From Sipunculus nudus (taxonomy: Eukaryota > Annelida > Sipuncula > Golfingiida > Sipunculidae), in NCBI GenBank assembly GCA_026874595.1, contig CM049317.1, positions 76,823,891-76,887,890 on the forward strand: 64,000 nt of DNA, given 5' to 3'. Positions within the stretch are counted from its first letter, which is position 1, and each line of letters opens with the position of its first letter. This document shows positions 1-14,100 of the stretch, piece after piece. A program made the translations under genes and the position numbers. Under the pieces are notes generated by a model, which did not search any database, was not told the DNA's origin, and saw only the letters and a program-made list of their open reading frames with translations.

Positions 1-640
1 TTTTAATTATAACCTTGCTTTTAATGGGGTCAGCAGGGTAGGTAAACGGCAAAACCTGAAAGAAAGGAAATACAGAAAGCATTACTAATAGTCTTGTAAA
101 ACAAATAAAGCCATCCTAAATCCAGGTACAGACCCAATCATTATCAGAACAAACACTTGCTGGTATATCTGATGATTTGTATAAAAAATATTTATATATC
201 TAGGAAACTACTTATAGTCTTAAGCATTAAGTAATACCTCGGGCAACAGAGTGTTTTTGTTATTCCCTAATGCTGCTCTTATCATTCAATGGGCTGATAC
301 AAAGGGAGTCATATATCACAAGTGTCGCTCACAATTACGGCCACACAGTGAGATGTACCAGTTGGAGTGCAATGGTATATACAAGAAAAATAAAGATGGA
401 CTACAAATCAATTGCCCACATATCAATTGGATTGTTTCTAGAGTGATGGGTAACTCCTAACCACTTAAACTACAAACCACATAAACTGGAGTAATCACTT
501 GGCAACAAATGAGTGAATAACTTTGACCTGCAACCTTTAACCTCCTGATCAGCTGACCCTAAAATCAATAAGTTATTTCTTCAGGCAAAAAGATCCATAA
601 ATGTGAAGTTTGAATCGAATTGAGTGATGCACAGATGCAT
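1..640 (+). repeat. truncated copy of the 2.4-kb dispersed element (family A)
   Basis: Resembles 38821-39560 and, on the other strand, about 46980-47700. Shared landmarks are GGTCAGCAGGGTAGGTAAAC, the ATATACAAGAAAAATA run, and the TGACCTGCAACCTTTAACC stretch. Similarity fades near 640. Neither terminus of the element is present here. Confidence 0.8.
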
Positions 641-2353
641 AGTGATGCAATTATGTAGGGAAGATGGAACCTGGAAGCGACTGCAACAACGATGTAGATC
701 AGTTGCAATTTACCTTTATGAGGCAAAGATAGTTTTCTGGCCCAGTGCGGAAGACATTGGATTTGTAGGAAGAGTACAGATTGTAAAATACCTAACTGTG
801 CCAACTAAAGAAAGGAGGGATTGGGTATCATTCGGGCACAAGGAGCTGGGTCCTTTTATTAAAATCATTCAGTAAATTTTCTTGATTCTCAAAGTGACGT
901 GTTTGTGTAGTAGCTAAGTTATTGGATAAGATAAAATTTGCCCAGGACAGTTCTCTCAAAGTTTGATATTTGTTTACTGATAGGTACATAGTTGTTCAAT
1001 ATGCGTAACTATCGGTTCTGCAAAACTGATTATTGGTTTGTGAAATTTAAACAAATATCAGGCCCACGTCCAAGAGATTTATAGGAAAGCTAAACCAACT
1101 AAAATGCAGGCCACATCTCAAGTGGGGGAGTTTCGTTAATATTTTCGCGTAAAAAATATGAAGACAGCAAGTGAGGGTATTTTCGAAGGTTATTAGTTCA
1201 ACAAAACCAAGAATAATAACGGAGAATTTTTATATCTTCTGGGACCGGCAACGATTACTTTAGTAAACAAAACCCGAGAGTGATTACACTCCTTAAAGGG
1301 ACCTATTCACATGCCAGGTATTTGAATATACATAAAGTTTAGCGCATTGTACTTAAAATGTTATGGTGACCGCCAATGTTTTGTTATAAAATTTTTTGCT
1401 TAGTCCTGTACACAAGTGGAAAACTTCACGCGCGATCAGTGGCGCCACCTGGTGACCGTACCGCGCAACTTCCCAAATCAAGATTTTGCAAGCTTTCAAC
1501 CGGTGTTCCTTCTGTATATCTTTTTTCTTCATATTTTTTTCACCTTGTCCGGTAGTGGTCGCACATGCGTAAGATCGGACAATGAAGTAGGATTAAGATG
1601 GAGAAAGTACTGGGATAGACGTCCACCATCAAAGGGATCCGCGTCCTAGTCCTCCGAGGCTTTATTGCTGCTGCCTATTGTATGCGTTGGGGATGTCCAT
1701 TTTACACGGGGTGCGTCGTTATCGTGACACCTCGTAAAAGTCAGACAGTGAAATGCTGCGTCCGATACTGCTTTCGGGCGCGTCGGGCTAGACCTGCTGT
1801 GGTGGATGGTTAACATGAAATTTTAGGAAATTTAACGCAAGCTGAAGTTGAAATTTAATGTCTGAGCACTGTTTATTTAAAAAAATATATCAATGCCCAC
1901 TCCACGGCTGTAGAACACTTATACCCCGGTATCCATATTTTTTATTTGTATAATAAGTCTTCAGTTTCTTCAGTGGGAAATCGTGCAGGAGTTTGTCTTA
2001 AGTTTGCGTTAGTACTCTATAAATTTTGATTATATCTGACTATACAGTGATTTTATTATTATTAAGCTGATTTGAATGCCATTGATGTAATATCTTCGCG
2101 TGTAACTTTTCGGTGATCCAAGCAAGAAGTTCCTGAAGATGGGTCTGTCCAAGTTGAGAAATGATTTGGCGTTCCCTTGTAATAACTTATTTTCGTCCGT
2201 TTTTTTTTCATGGGAACAATTCCTCTGTTCGCGACACTGAAAAGCAAGTATAAAATCAAGTCATGAAGTGACTCGCACTATAACAGTACTCAATCTTGAA
2301 TCTTATAAATTGTCTACATTAAAAATGGAATATAATTCAGTAGGGGACTGATA
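641..2353. other. unique sequence, no gene assigned; CpG-richer stretch about 1416-1800
   Basis: No conserved coding segment recognised. Between about 1416 and 1800 the sequence has more CG dinucleotides than its surroundings (CACGCGCGATC, GTACCGCGCAAC, GGGCGCGTCGGG), which could mark a promoter or exon of a neighbouring gene. A 77-codon open frame at 1416-1649 has no recognisable similarity. Confidence 0.3.
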
Positions 2354-4012
2354 GATACTGCGGTATCCTCGGCGAGAACAACGTGATGCATCAGGGATAA
2401 CCCTAGAGCGATACTGCGGTATCCTCGGCGAGAACAACGTGATGCATCAGGGATAACCCTAGTGCGATACTGCGGTATCCTCGGCGAGAACAACGTGATG
2501 CATCAGGGATAACCCTAGAGCGATACTGCGGTATCCTCGGCGAGAACAACGTGATGCATCAGGGATAACCCTAGAGCGATACTGCGGTATCCTCGGCGAG
2601 AACAACGTGATGCATCAGGGATAACCCTAGAGCGATACTGCAGTATCCTCGGCGAGAACAACATGATGCATCAGGGATAACCCTAGAGCGATACTGCGGT
2701 ATCCTCGGCGAGAACAACGTGATGCATCAGGGATAACCCTAGAGCGATACTGCAGTATCCTCGGCGAGAACAACGTGATGCATCAGGGATAACCCTAGAG
2801 CGATACTGCGGTATCCTCGGCGAGAACAACGTGATGCATCAGGGATAACCCTAGAGCGATACTGCGGTATCCTCGGCGAGAACAACATGATGTATCAGGG
2901 ATAACCCTAGAGCGATACTGCGGTATCCTCGGCGAGAACAACGTGATGCATCAGGGATAACCCTAGAGCGATACTGCGGTATCCTCGGCGAGAACAACGT
3001 GATGCATCAGGGAAAACCCTAGAGCGATACTGCGGTATCCTCGGCGAGAACAACGTGATGCATCAGGGATAACCCTAGAGCGATACTGCGGTATCCTCGG
3101 CGAGAACAACGTGATGCATCAGGGATAACCCTAGAGCGATACTGCGGTATCCTCGGCGAGAACAACGTGATGCATCAGGGATAACCCTAGAGCGATACTG
3201 CAGTATCCTCGGCGAGAACAACGTGATGCATCAGGGATAACCCTAGAGCGATAGAACAACGTGATGCATCAGGGATAACCCTAGAGCGATAGAACAACGT
3301 GATGCATCAGGGATAACCCTAGAGCGATAGAACAACGTGATGCATCAGGGATAACCCTAGAGCGATAGAACAACGTGATGCATCAGGGATAACCCTAGAG
3401 CGATAGAACAACGTGATGCATCAGGGATAACCCTAGAGCGATAGAACAACGTGATGCATCAGGGATAACCCTAGGGCGATAGAACAACGTGATGCATCAG
3501 GGATAGCCCTAGAGCGATAGAACAACGTGATGCATCAGGGATAGCCCTAGAGCGATAGAACAACGTGATGCATCAGGGATAACCCTGGAGCGATAGAACA
3601 AGGTGATGCATCAGGGATAACCCTAGAGCGATAGAACAACGTGATGCATCAGGGATAACCCTAGAGCGATAGAACAACGTGATGCATCAGGGATAACCCT
3701 AGAGCGATAGAACAACGTGATGCATCAGGGATAACCCTAGAGCGATAGAACAACGTGATGCATCAGGGATAACCCTAGAGCGATAGAACAACGTGATGCA
3801 TCAGGGATAACCCTGGAGCGATAGAACAACGTGATGCATCAGGGATAACCCTAGAGCGATAGAACAACGTGATGCATCAGGGATAACCCTAGGGCGATAG
3901 AACAACGTGATGCATCAGGGATAACCCTAGAGCGATAGAACGTGATGCATCAGGGATAACCCTAGAGCGATAGAACAACGTGATGCATCAGGGATAACCC
4001 TAGAGCGATAGG
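2354..4012. repeat. minisatellite with two unit lengths: 56 bp (about 16 copies) then 38 bp (about 20 copies)
   Basis: The first block, 2354 to about 3252, repeats a 56-bp unit that starts GATACTGCGGTATCCTCGGC and ends AGGGATAACCCTAGAGC. The second block, to 4012, repeats a 38-bp unit equal to the same sequence without 18 internal bases (ACTGCGGTATCCTCGGCG). Copies are nearly identical. One unit near 3938 is shortened. The unit contains the palindrome TGATGCATCA and a near-palindrome GATACTGCGGTATC. Confidence 0.98.
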
Positions 4013-7000
4013 CTTTCACAACGAGCAAAGAGCTTACACACCTGATTGCGGGTTTCTTTTCAAGGTCGCGTGTAACATCGGACGCGCTCCGCGATCCCAG
4101 TGCTCTCTCAATCTACCTCCATGATCGGGCCTCTAGTCACGCATTCTTGTTAACGTAAACAGACACACGTGTACTATATTTACTTTAACTCTTGCACAGA
4201 ACCATACGAACTTACAAAACAGGTGAAAAAGAGATCACGAGTGGTCCATGCATAACCATATCACAGGAGAACCAGCAACGGTTCCCGCTCCTTCAACTAC
4301 ACAGAATCAAGATTCTCTTGACTTTTCTTAATCCAAGGCATTGTTAACATATTAAATGACTTTTTTTAAATTTTTAACTAATTTTCCATGTTCCCCTGCT
4401 TTCCTGAATGGATGGGAACTCTTTTAAAACTGTTTCTTGGCGATAAAGAGGTTGGACCTCATACCTTTGTACGTGGCGATTTACTTTTTGCATGGGATAG
4501 GAATACTTGCCATGCAGAGATCTGTTTACACCATGGTGGCAGGACATACTGGTTTATAACACAGGCGCTTGGACTGTTATTAGTGTAGTTTCCGGTTAAA
4601 CGTGTTACTCTATTGGTTATTTTCTTATAACTATCACTTATCTGACATTTTCTTAGCGTGTTTCACGGTGTTTGGTCCATCTCATTATTATTTTACTTAA
4701 TATCCCAAATATTAGGTAAATAATACAGATTCAAGCTTCTGTGTTTATATGTTTGTCTCTGAACGGAAGACAAGATAGAGGTTTTAGAATTGTACACTTA
4801 TCACCTGTTCTACCTCCCCACGTTGAAGAACAAATTTACTGTTCAGGTCAGGTCCATTGTTTTAAAGCTCCTTTCAATCAACGTTACCTCGGATCTTTTT
4901 TTTCCCCATCCGGATCGTATTTTTTACGATTCAACAGCAACGGATCATTTTGTTTTGTAGACCAACCAGACAAGGGTCGTTCTATTTGGCGGTCCTACAT
5001 GTACCGGTATATGATCCTGAATACCCGAAATCCAAATAAATAACTGTATATTGTCTTTATCGAGTGGTCATTTTAATTCTCAACCGATGATGCCACAAAT
5101 CCTGGACACATTCTCTAAAACTTCTCTGTTGAATAGCAGGATATTTTATACAGCTTGTACGATAAATTGATGTCAGCGCTGATGGCAATGGCAAAATTTT
5201 AACTGGCATCCTGATTTCCAAAATTAGGGCGACACTGGACTTTTAAAAATAAAATGACACATAAAAAATAAATCTTCAGACTATAAGGTTGACACTGATT
5301 TATTGAGAGAATGCTGTAGGTCGAGAATGACATGCCACCGGTCTCACATGAAATGAATATATAACATGAGCCACACTGCTACTAACACACCGCACTTGTC
5401 GTCATCATTTATTAACACCGCTTCACCATCTCAGTGCCATCTTGAGTTAATTCGATGTACCACACAGGGGCTGTTACAAATCAGACTCCAGTCTCAGAGC
5501 AAGTCTACATACAAGTGTTACAATTGTCATGTTACAGATAATTCAACTGATTCTCGTGCCAATGGCCTGAAATCCAAGCTAAGACTGCAGTTACTCCGCT
5601 GCAAAAATATGCCGACACAGCACAATGCTTTAGTGTATCCTATCCTCATGATATGTTTATCCCTAGGTTTGTTTACAAACGTGGTTAGTAGTTAATACGC
5701 TTCAATGAACTGAAATACAATTAAACCTATTGTTTTATGTGAATGTAAATGAGCAATATTCAAAACAACATCAGTAGCATGGTTTCAACTCTGAACACTA
5801 GATGCCGCTGGGAAACAAAAGTGATATTTCTTGATATAACAATACTCATCAGATTATGGTTGGATGGGGTACAAAATATGATCAATGGTGACTGATTTTA
5901 TGTGACATGCTTCCTTTCTTCACACTGGTTACAAATAAATTTTTTTGCAGACATCAAACAAAACAAATTTAATTCACAATGGCTCCCGTTATATTATCAA
6001 ACATAGTTCAGTTTCAAAGATCCTTAACATCAATTACACTGAGCAATATCTATAACTGACCGACTGCATAACGAACTGGTAACAACTAAGGTTTAATATG
6101 TATATTAATAAAAACAAGTCTGTGTTAAAAATGAATAAGGATAATGATAATTTAAGTTTCTTGATGAATGTATTTTTTTCCCAAATGTGTGCACTAGAAA
6201 AATGTGAATCTCCATAATGTAATATAGTTTCATAAATATGCGATTCTGTTAACAACCAGAAGTGATTTTCAAGTAATAAAGCTGATAGACAGCAGTTACT
6301 CTAAAATCCAGTTGCCTATATCAAGGTCTCTACACAAACACTTCAAACACATGGTAAAAAAATAAATAGAGAGCACTCACAGAGTGCAGACCTCCACCAA
6401 GACCTTGGTCCACATCAAAGTTGGACACCAAAATTTAACAAATCCACAACACATTATATTTTTTTTCTTCCTCTGGCTCATAGCCAAGCTAGACACAAAT
6501 TCCATTGTAGGGACAAACTTTAAATTTAACTGTTTAAAAAAACAGGGCTGAGAACGTAACATAGACAGACAAGTGGGCTAAGGTAATCAGGATCAGTTCC
6601 TAAATAATGCAATGTTAATTATGTGATTCATAATCCCAAACAGTCAGTTGAATAGATATTCCCTGCCACAGAAGTTCAGGAGGTTGTTTATTTATTTAAA
6701 CTTTTTTTTGTAAGGTGGGAATTGTTTTTCCTGGAATCACCAGGAATCACTCTGCTCAATAACCCATGTTAACTAGGCACCCAAGTTAGCTAAATACGAA
6801 AATCAGTGTTCCCTTTGGTCATTTTAGTGGTGGGGCTTTTTCACAATTTTATACGTTAAAATGCTTACCACGTTCCAATGCTAAGACATTTTTACATGTG
6901 ACAACAACTGTAGATTTGCTTATAAGTACTTTGGTAAAAGATAAAATCATCAACAAGACTAGATCTCAATTTTTGGTCACATTTTTTATACTCCATTCCA

Positions 7001-7519
7001 AAACCTATACTCCATTCCAAAACCTTCCAACATGTCTTTTCCTCCAAGATATTTCTTTTAAAATTTATTATGACAGCAATATACAGTGACGAGATGTTTC
7101 ATGTATAAACCCAATGGCATTACACAATCAACACTATAACATCCATATTAATCTAAATCAGATTCATCATCATTTTGCTCTATCTTAATCATTATAAATT
7201 TCTGTTCTGCCACTGAGACCACAACGGAAATTTTGTGCATTTATCATAAAAACAGCGAAAAAAAGAAATATGGACAAGCAGTGGAATAGAGAGCACAATC
7301 ATCAAATTAAAATAACAGCTGTTTAATAAAGTATTCATACGGTCAACCTCCTCAAATCTAAGATCAACCAAGAGAATCAAAGCAAGAGAAAACACTGATT
7401 TAACTGATTTCAAACACAAGTCTGTATACAGCTATATTTCTATTTGATGGTGATCTTAGACAACCAAGTCTATATTAGCATTCAAATATGATTATATCTA
7501 TTTGTAACTGTGGTAACAT
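4013..7519. other. mostly unique intergenic sequence, no gene assigned
   Basis: No exon of a recognisable family was seen on either strand. A 100-codon frame at 4741-5043 (+) and a 109-codon frame at 5366-5695 (+) are open but show no recognised domain and no supporting splice or homology signal. The rest is AT-rich. Confidence 0.4.
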
Positions 7520-7525
7520 TTTATT
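7520..7525 (-). promoter_or_regulatory. candidate polyadenylation signal AATAAA
   Basis: Canonical hexamer on the gene strand, 524 bp beyond the stop codon. Supported only by its position. Confidence 0.4.
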
Positions 7526-8048
7526 ATGAACCAGATCTAGATTGTACCAGGCTGTTATACTTCTACATTCCATTACATGCAGGACTGCTACAATTTTACA
7601 TGACTACTAGTATATGAAAATGAATATTTATGATATTTGGTAACTATGCTGGGAAATGCCTTTTCTTGATTAAAATTAGCTTATGTGTGTTATATAATGG
7701 AATGTAGAGTGGTTATATATTTCAGGATGGAATATTACAATCATGATCGGCTACTTTCTTAACATTTTATGGGAACCCTCAGCTGTTTCGAGTTTTACAA
7801 CACACGCACGACAGCCCCATCTTGTGTCAGAGTAAATAACTAGAGGAGGCAGTGGTACTGGCTCAGTGACATGAAGACAACAGGCATACCATCATATTAA
7901 TGTGGTGCTACATGGACAGAGGGCAGCGGCGTTGCTGCCTGTAGGGGGAGCCACTGAGGCGTGACTCCCCGTATGTGCTGTGCCGCCTTCCTCTCAGTGA
8001 CATATGTTGTACTATGTACAATGAGTTGATGTTACGATGAAGGTGGTC
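7520..8048 (-). other. TFCP2: CP2 gene 3' untranslated region (probable)
   Basis: Unique sequence directly after the stop codon. The first AATAAA hexamer on the minus strand downstream of the stop that I noted is at 7520-7525, giving a 3' UTR of roughly 0.55 kb if it is used. Longer forms cannot be excluded, because further A-rich sequence lies at lower coordinates. Confidence 0.5.
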
Positions 8049-8150
8049 TCAGGTGAACGATTTTAAGATGATGCGGTAACATTCCTGGGAGTTGGGGTCT
8101 GAATGGGCTTCTATGATGAATCGAGACTCGTCTTCAATGTTCTGAATAAC
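8049..8150 (-). CDS. TFCP2: CP2 gene last coding exon l: C-terminus
   Basis: Contains 33 codons plus TGA. The acceptor is GTTTTCTGTAG. It codes [20 protein letters not shown] then [13 protein letters not shown]. Joined to exon k this gives [15 protein letters not shown], matching VVVSNEMVQNFQDES of TFCP2L1; YRIILK corresponds to YHIILK near the vertebrate C-terminus. It is separated from exon k by almost 8 kb, nearly all of it tandem array. Confidence 0.96.
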   Translation of the reverse strand, partial: VIQNIEDESRFIIEAHSDPNSQECYRIILKSFT

Positions 8151-11100
8151 CTACAGAAAACAAAAGAAGGCCTTGTAAGGTATAAGCATAAAAGAAGCCA
8201 TCATGATGACCAGTGTTTAATAAATCTACTCCATATAAATTGGTATTCAGACCAAACATGGTGCCACTGACAGCTAATTTGTTTCTATTGCATTTTTTTT
8301 GGCAATCGAGCATTGATCAGGTAATTTTTAAATTGATATATTGAGGCATGAAGATATAATATACAACTGAAGGTTTGAAATATGGCAGACAGGGTATTAT
8401 GACTTTTTCATAACTTTGTGACCAATTCTTCTTTCACACAACCAATTCTTCTTTTACAGAATCAACTTTTCCTGAATTTGCCTTGATGCGAGACTTTTTT
8501 TCCCTAAAAATTCCTGAATTTTACTTGGTCTGGCAAACAGGAAACTCATTTTTCAGGCTTGTTACACCTATTAATACAGTGAACATCCTCACCTTGTTTA
8601 ATACCATGACATAAATATCTGACGGTCATTCAAGGTATATGTGTAATATGAGGGAACATCCTCACCTTGTTTAATACCATGACATAAATATCTGACGGTC
8701 ATTCAAGGTATATGTGTAATATTAGTGAACATTCTCACCTGGTTTAATACCATGACATAAATATCTGACGGTCATTCAAGGTATATGTGTAATATCAGTG
8801 AACCTTCTCACCTCGTTTAATACCACGACATAAATATCTGACGGTCCTTTAAGGTATATGTGTAATATCAGTTAACATCCTAACCTCGTTTAATACCATA
8901 ACATAAATATCTGACAGTCCTTCAAGGTATATGGAAAATATTAGTGAAGATTCTCAAATCGTTTAAGACCACAACATAAATATCTGACAGTCATAAATGT
9001 CTGACCATCCTTTCAGGTATATGTGTAATATCAGTGAACATTCTCACCTGGTGTGAGACCATGACATAAATGTCTGACCATCCTTTCAGGTATATGTGTA
9101 ATATCAGTGAACATTCTCACCTGGTTTAATACCACAACATAAATATCTGACGGTCATTCAAGGTATATGTGTAATATCAGTGAACATTCTCACCTGGTTT
9201 AATACCACGACATAAATATCTGACGGTCATTCAAGGTATATGTGTAATATGAGGGAACATCCTCACCTTGTTTAATACCATGACATAAATATCTGACGGT
9301 CATTCAAGGTATATGTGTAATATTAGTGAACATTCTCACCTGGTTTAATACCATGACATAAATATCTGACGGTCATTCAAGGTATATGTGAAATATCAGT
9401 GAACCTTCTCACCTCGTTTAATACCACGACATAAATATCTGACGGTCCTTTAAGGTATATGTGTAATCTCAGTTAACATCCTAACCTCGTTTAGTACCAT
9501 AACATAAATATCTGACAGTTCTTCAAGGTATATGGGAAATATTAGTGAAGATTCTCAAATCGTTTAAGACCACAACATAAATATCTGACAGTCATAAATG
9601 TCTGACCATCCTTTCAGGTATATGTGTAATATCAGTGAACATTCTCACCTGGTGTGAGACCATGACATAAATGTCTGACCATCCTTTAAGGTATATGTGT
9701 AATATCAGTGAACCTTCTCACCTTGTTTGAGACCACCACATAAATGTCTGGTGGTCTTTTCAGGTATATGTGTAATATCAGTTAACATTCTCACCTTGTT
9801 TGAGAACAGGACATAAATGTCTGACCATCCTTTCAGGTATATGTGTAATATCAGTGAACATTCTCACCTGGTTTGAGACCACGACATAAATGTCTGACGG
9901 TCCTTTCAGGTATGTGTGTAATATCAGTGAACATTCTCACCTTGTTTGAGACCAGGACATAAATGTCTGACCATCCTTTCAGGTATATGTGTAATATCAG
10001 TGAACATTCTCACCTTGTTTGAGACCATGACATAAATATCTGACGGTCATTCAAGGTATATGTGTAATATCAGTGAAAATTCTCACCTGGTTTAATACCA
10101 TGACATAAATATCTGACGGTCATTCAAGGTATATGTGTAATATCAGTGAACATTCTCACCTGGTTTAATACCATGACATAAATATCTGACGGTCATTCAA
10201 GGTATATGTGTAGTATCAGTGAACATTCTCACCTGGTTTAATACCATGACATAAATATCTGACGGTCATTCAAGGTATATGTGTAATATCAGTGAACCTT
10301 CTCACCTCGTTTAATACCACGACATAAATATCTGACGGTCCTTTAAGGTATATGTGTAATATCAGTTAACATCCTAACCTCGTTTAATACCATAACATAA
10401 ATATCTGACGGTTCTTCAAGGTATATGGGAAATATTAGTGAAGATTCTCAAATCGTTTAAGACCACGACATAAATATCTGACAGTCATAAATGTCTGACC
10501 ATCCTTTCAGGTATATGTGTAATATCAGTGAACATTCTCATCTTGTTTGAGACCAGGACATAAATGTCTGGTGGTCTTTTCAGGTATATGTGTAATATCA
10601 GTAAACATTCTCACCTTGTTTGAGACCAGGACATAAATGTCTGACCATCCTTTCAGGTATATGTGTAATATCAGTGAACCTTCTCACCTGGTTTGAGACC
10701 AGGACATAAATGTCTGACCATCCTTTCAGGTATATGTGTAATATCAGTGAACATTCTCACCTGGTTTGAGACCAGGACATAAATGTCTGACGGTCCTTTC
10801 AGGTATATGTGTAATATCAGTTAACATTCTCACCTGGTTTGAGACCAGGACATAAATGTCTGACCATCCTTTCAGGTATATGTGTAATATTAGTGAACAT
10901 TCTCACCTGGTTTGAGACAAGGACATAAATGTCTGACGGTCCTTTCAGGTATATGTGTAATATCAGTGAACAGTCTCACCTGATTTGAGACCAGGACATA
11001 AATGTCTGATGGTCCTTTAAGGTATATGTGTAATATCAGTGAACATTCTCACCTGGTTTGAGACCAGGACATAAATGTCTGACGGTCCTTTCAGGTATAT

Positions 11101-14100
11101 GTGTAATATCAGTGAACCTTCTCACCTTGTTTGAGACCAGGACATAAATGTCTGACGGTCCTTTCAGGTATATGTGTAATATCAGTGAACATTCTCACCT
11201 TGTTTGAGACCAGGACTTAAATGTCTGACCATCCTTTAAGGTATATGTGTAATATCAGTGAACCTTCTCACCTTGTTTGAGACCAGGACATAAATGTCTG
11301 ACGGTCCTTTCAGGTATATATGTAATATCAGTGAACATTCTCACCTGGTGTGAGACCAGGACATAAATGTCTGACCATCCTTTAAGGTATATGTGTAATA
11401 TCAGTGAACCTTCTCACCTTGTTTGAGACCAGGACATAAATGTCTGATGGTCCTTTCAGGTATATGTGTAATATCAGTGAACATTCTCACCTGGTGTGAG
11501 ACCAGGACATAAATGTCTGACCATCCTTTCAGGTATATGAGTAATATCAGTGAACCTTCTCACCTTGTTTGAGACCAGGACATAAATGTCTGACGGTTCT
11601 TTCAGGTATATGTGTAATATCAGTGAACCTTCTCACCTTGTTTAAGACCAGGACATAAATGTCTGACCATCCTTTAAGGTATATGTGTAATATCAGTGAA
11701 CCTTCTCACCTTGTTTGAGACCAGGACATAAATGTCTGATGGTCCTTTCAGGTATATGTGTAATATCAGTGAACATTCTCACCTTGTTTGAGACCACGAC
11801 ATAAATGTCTGATCATCCTTTCAGGTATATGTGTAATATCAGTGAACATTCTCACCTTGTTTGAGACCATGACATAAATGTCTGACCATACTTTCAGGTA
11901 TATGAGTAATATCAGTGAACATTCTAACCTTGTTTGAGACCAGGACATAAATGTCTGACCATCCTTTCAGGTATATGTGTAATATCAGTGAACCTTCTCA
12001 CCTTGTTTGAGACCACGACATAAATGTCTGCTGGTCTTTTCAGGTATATGTGTAATATCATTGAACATTCTCACCTGGTTTAATACCATGACATAAATAT
12101 CTGACGGTAATTCAAGGTATATGTGTAATACCAGTGAACAATCTCACCTGGTTTAATACCATGACATAAATATCTGACGGTCATTCAAGGTATATGTGTA
12201 ATACCAGTGAACATTCTCACCTGGTTTAATACCATGACATAAATATCTGACGGTAATTCAAGGTATATGTGTAATACCAGTGAACATTCTCACCTGGTTT
12301 AATACCATGACATAAATATCTGACGGTCATTCAAGGTATATGTGTAATATCAGTGAACCTTCTCACCTCGTTTAATACCACGACATAAATATCTGACGGT
12401 CCTTTAAGGTATATGTGTAATCTCAGTTAACATCCTAACCTCGTTTAGTACCATAACATAAATATCTGACAGTTCTTCAAGGTATATGGGAAATATTAGT
12501 GAAGATTCTCAAATCGTTTAAGACCACGACATAAATATCTGACTATCATAAATGTCTGACCATCCTTTCAGGTATATGTGTAATATCAGTGAACATTCAC
12601 ACCTGGTGTGAGACCATGACATAAATGTCTGACCATCCTTTAAGGTATATGTGTAATATCAGTGAACATTCTCACCTGGTGTGAGACCATGACATTAATG
12701 TCTGACCATCCTTTAAGGTATATGTGTAATATCAGTGAAGCTTCTCACCTTGTTTGAGACCACGACATAAATGTCTGCTGGTCTTTTCAGGTATATGTGT
12801 AATATCAGTTAACATTCTCACCTGGTGTGAGACCATGACATAAATGTCTGACCATCCTTTAAGGTATATGTGTAATATCAGTGAAGCTTCTCACCTTGTT
12901 TGAGACCACGACATAAATGTCTGCTGGTCTTTTCAGGTATATGTGTAACATCAGTTAACATTCTCACCTTGTTTGAGACCAGGACATAAATGTCTGACCA
13001 TCCTTTAAGGTATATGTGTAATATCAGTGAACCTTCTCACCTTGTTTGAGACCAGGACATAAATGTCTGATGGTCCTTTCAGGTATATGTGTAATATCAG
13101 TGAACATTCTCACCTGGTGTGAGACCAGGACATAAATGTCTGACCATCCTTTAAGGTATATGAGTAATATCAGTGAACCTTCTCACCTTGTTTGAGACCA
13201 GGACATAAATGTCTGACGGTTCTTTCAGGTATATGTGTAATATCAGTGAACCTTCTCACCTTGTTTAAGACCAGGACATAAATGTCTGACCATCCTTTAA
13301 GGTATATGTGTAATATCAGTGAACCTTCTCACCTTGTTTGAGACCAGGACATAAATGTCTGATGGTCCTTTCAGGTATATGTGTAATATCAGTGAACATT
13401 CTCACCTTGTTTGAGACCACGACATAAATGTCTGATCATCCTTTCAGGTATATGTGTAATATCAGTGAACATTCTCACCTTGTTTGAGACCATGACATAA
13501 ATGTCTGACCATACTTTCAGGTATATGAGTAATATCAGTGAACATTCTAACCTTGTTTGAGACCACGACATAAATGTCTGACCATCCTTTCAGGTATATG
13601 TGTAATATCAGTGAAGCTTCTCACCTTGTTTGAGACCACGACATAAATGTCTGCTGGTCTTTTCAGGTATATGTGTAATATCATTGAACATTCTCACCTG
13701 GTTTAATACCATGACATAAATATCTGACGGTAATTCAAGGTATATGTGTAATACCAGTGAACAATCTCACCTGGTTTAATACCATGACATAAATATCTGA
13801 CGGTCATTCAAGGTATATGTGTAATACCAGTGAACATTCTCACCTGGTTTAATACCATGACATAAATATCTGACGGTAATTCAAGGTATATGTGTAATAC
13901 CAGTGAACATTCTCACCTGGTTTAATACCATGACATAAATATCTGACGGTCATTCAAGGTATATGTGTAATATCAGTGAACCTTCTCACCTCGTTTAATA
14001 CCACGACATAAATATCTGACGGTCCTTTAAGGTATATGTGTAATCTCAGTTAACATCCTAACCTCGTTTAGTACCATAACATAAATATCTGACAGTTCTT

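Noticed and set aside
2354-4012. CRISPR-like array or I-SceI-like site (AGGGATAAC)
   Set aside because: There are no unique spacers between units and the context is an animal genome. Only nine bases of the I-SceI site match, and the rest differs.
4741-5043. 100-codon frame as a hypothetical gene
   Set aside because: Open and non-repetitive, but with no recognised domain, no supporting splice signals and no neighbouring coding segments. It is noted only within the intergenic entry.
11766-13571. Two identical 60-codon minus-strand frames
   Set aside because: They are read-through of exon-derived repeat units across frames. The duplicate arises from the 1623-bp block duplication.
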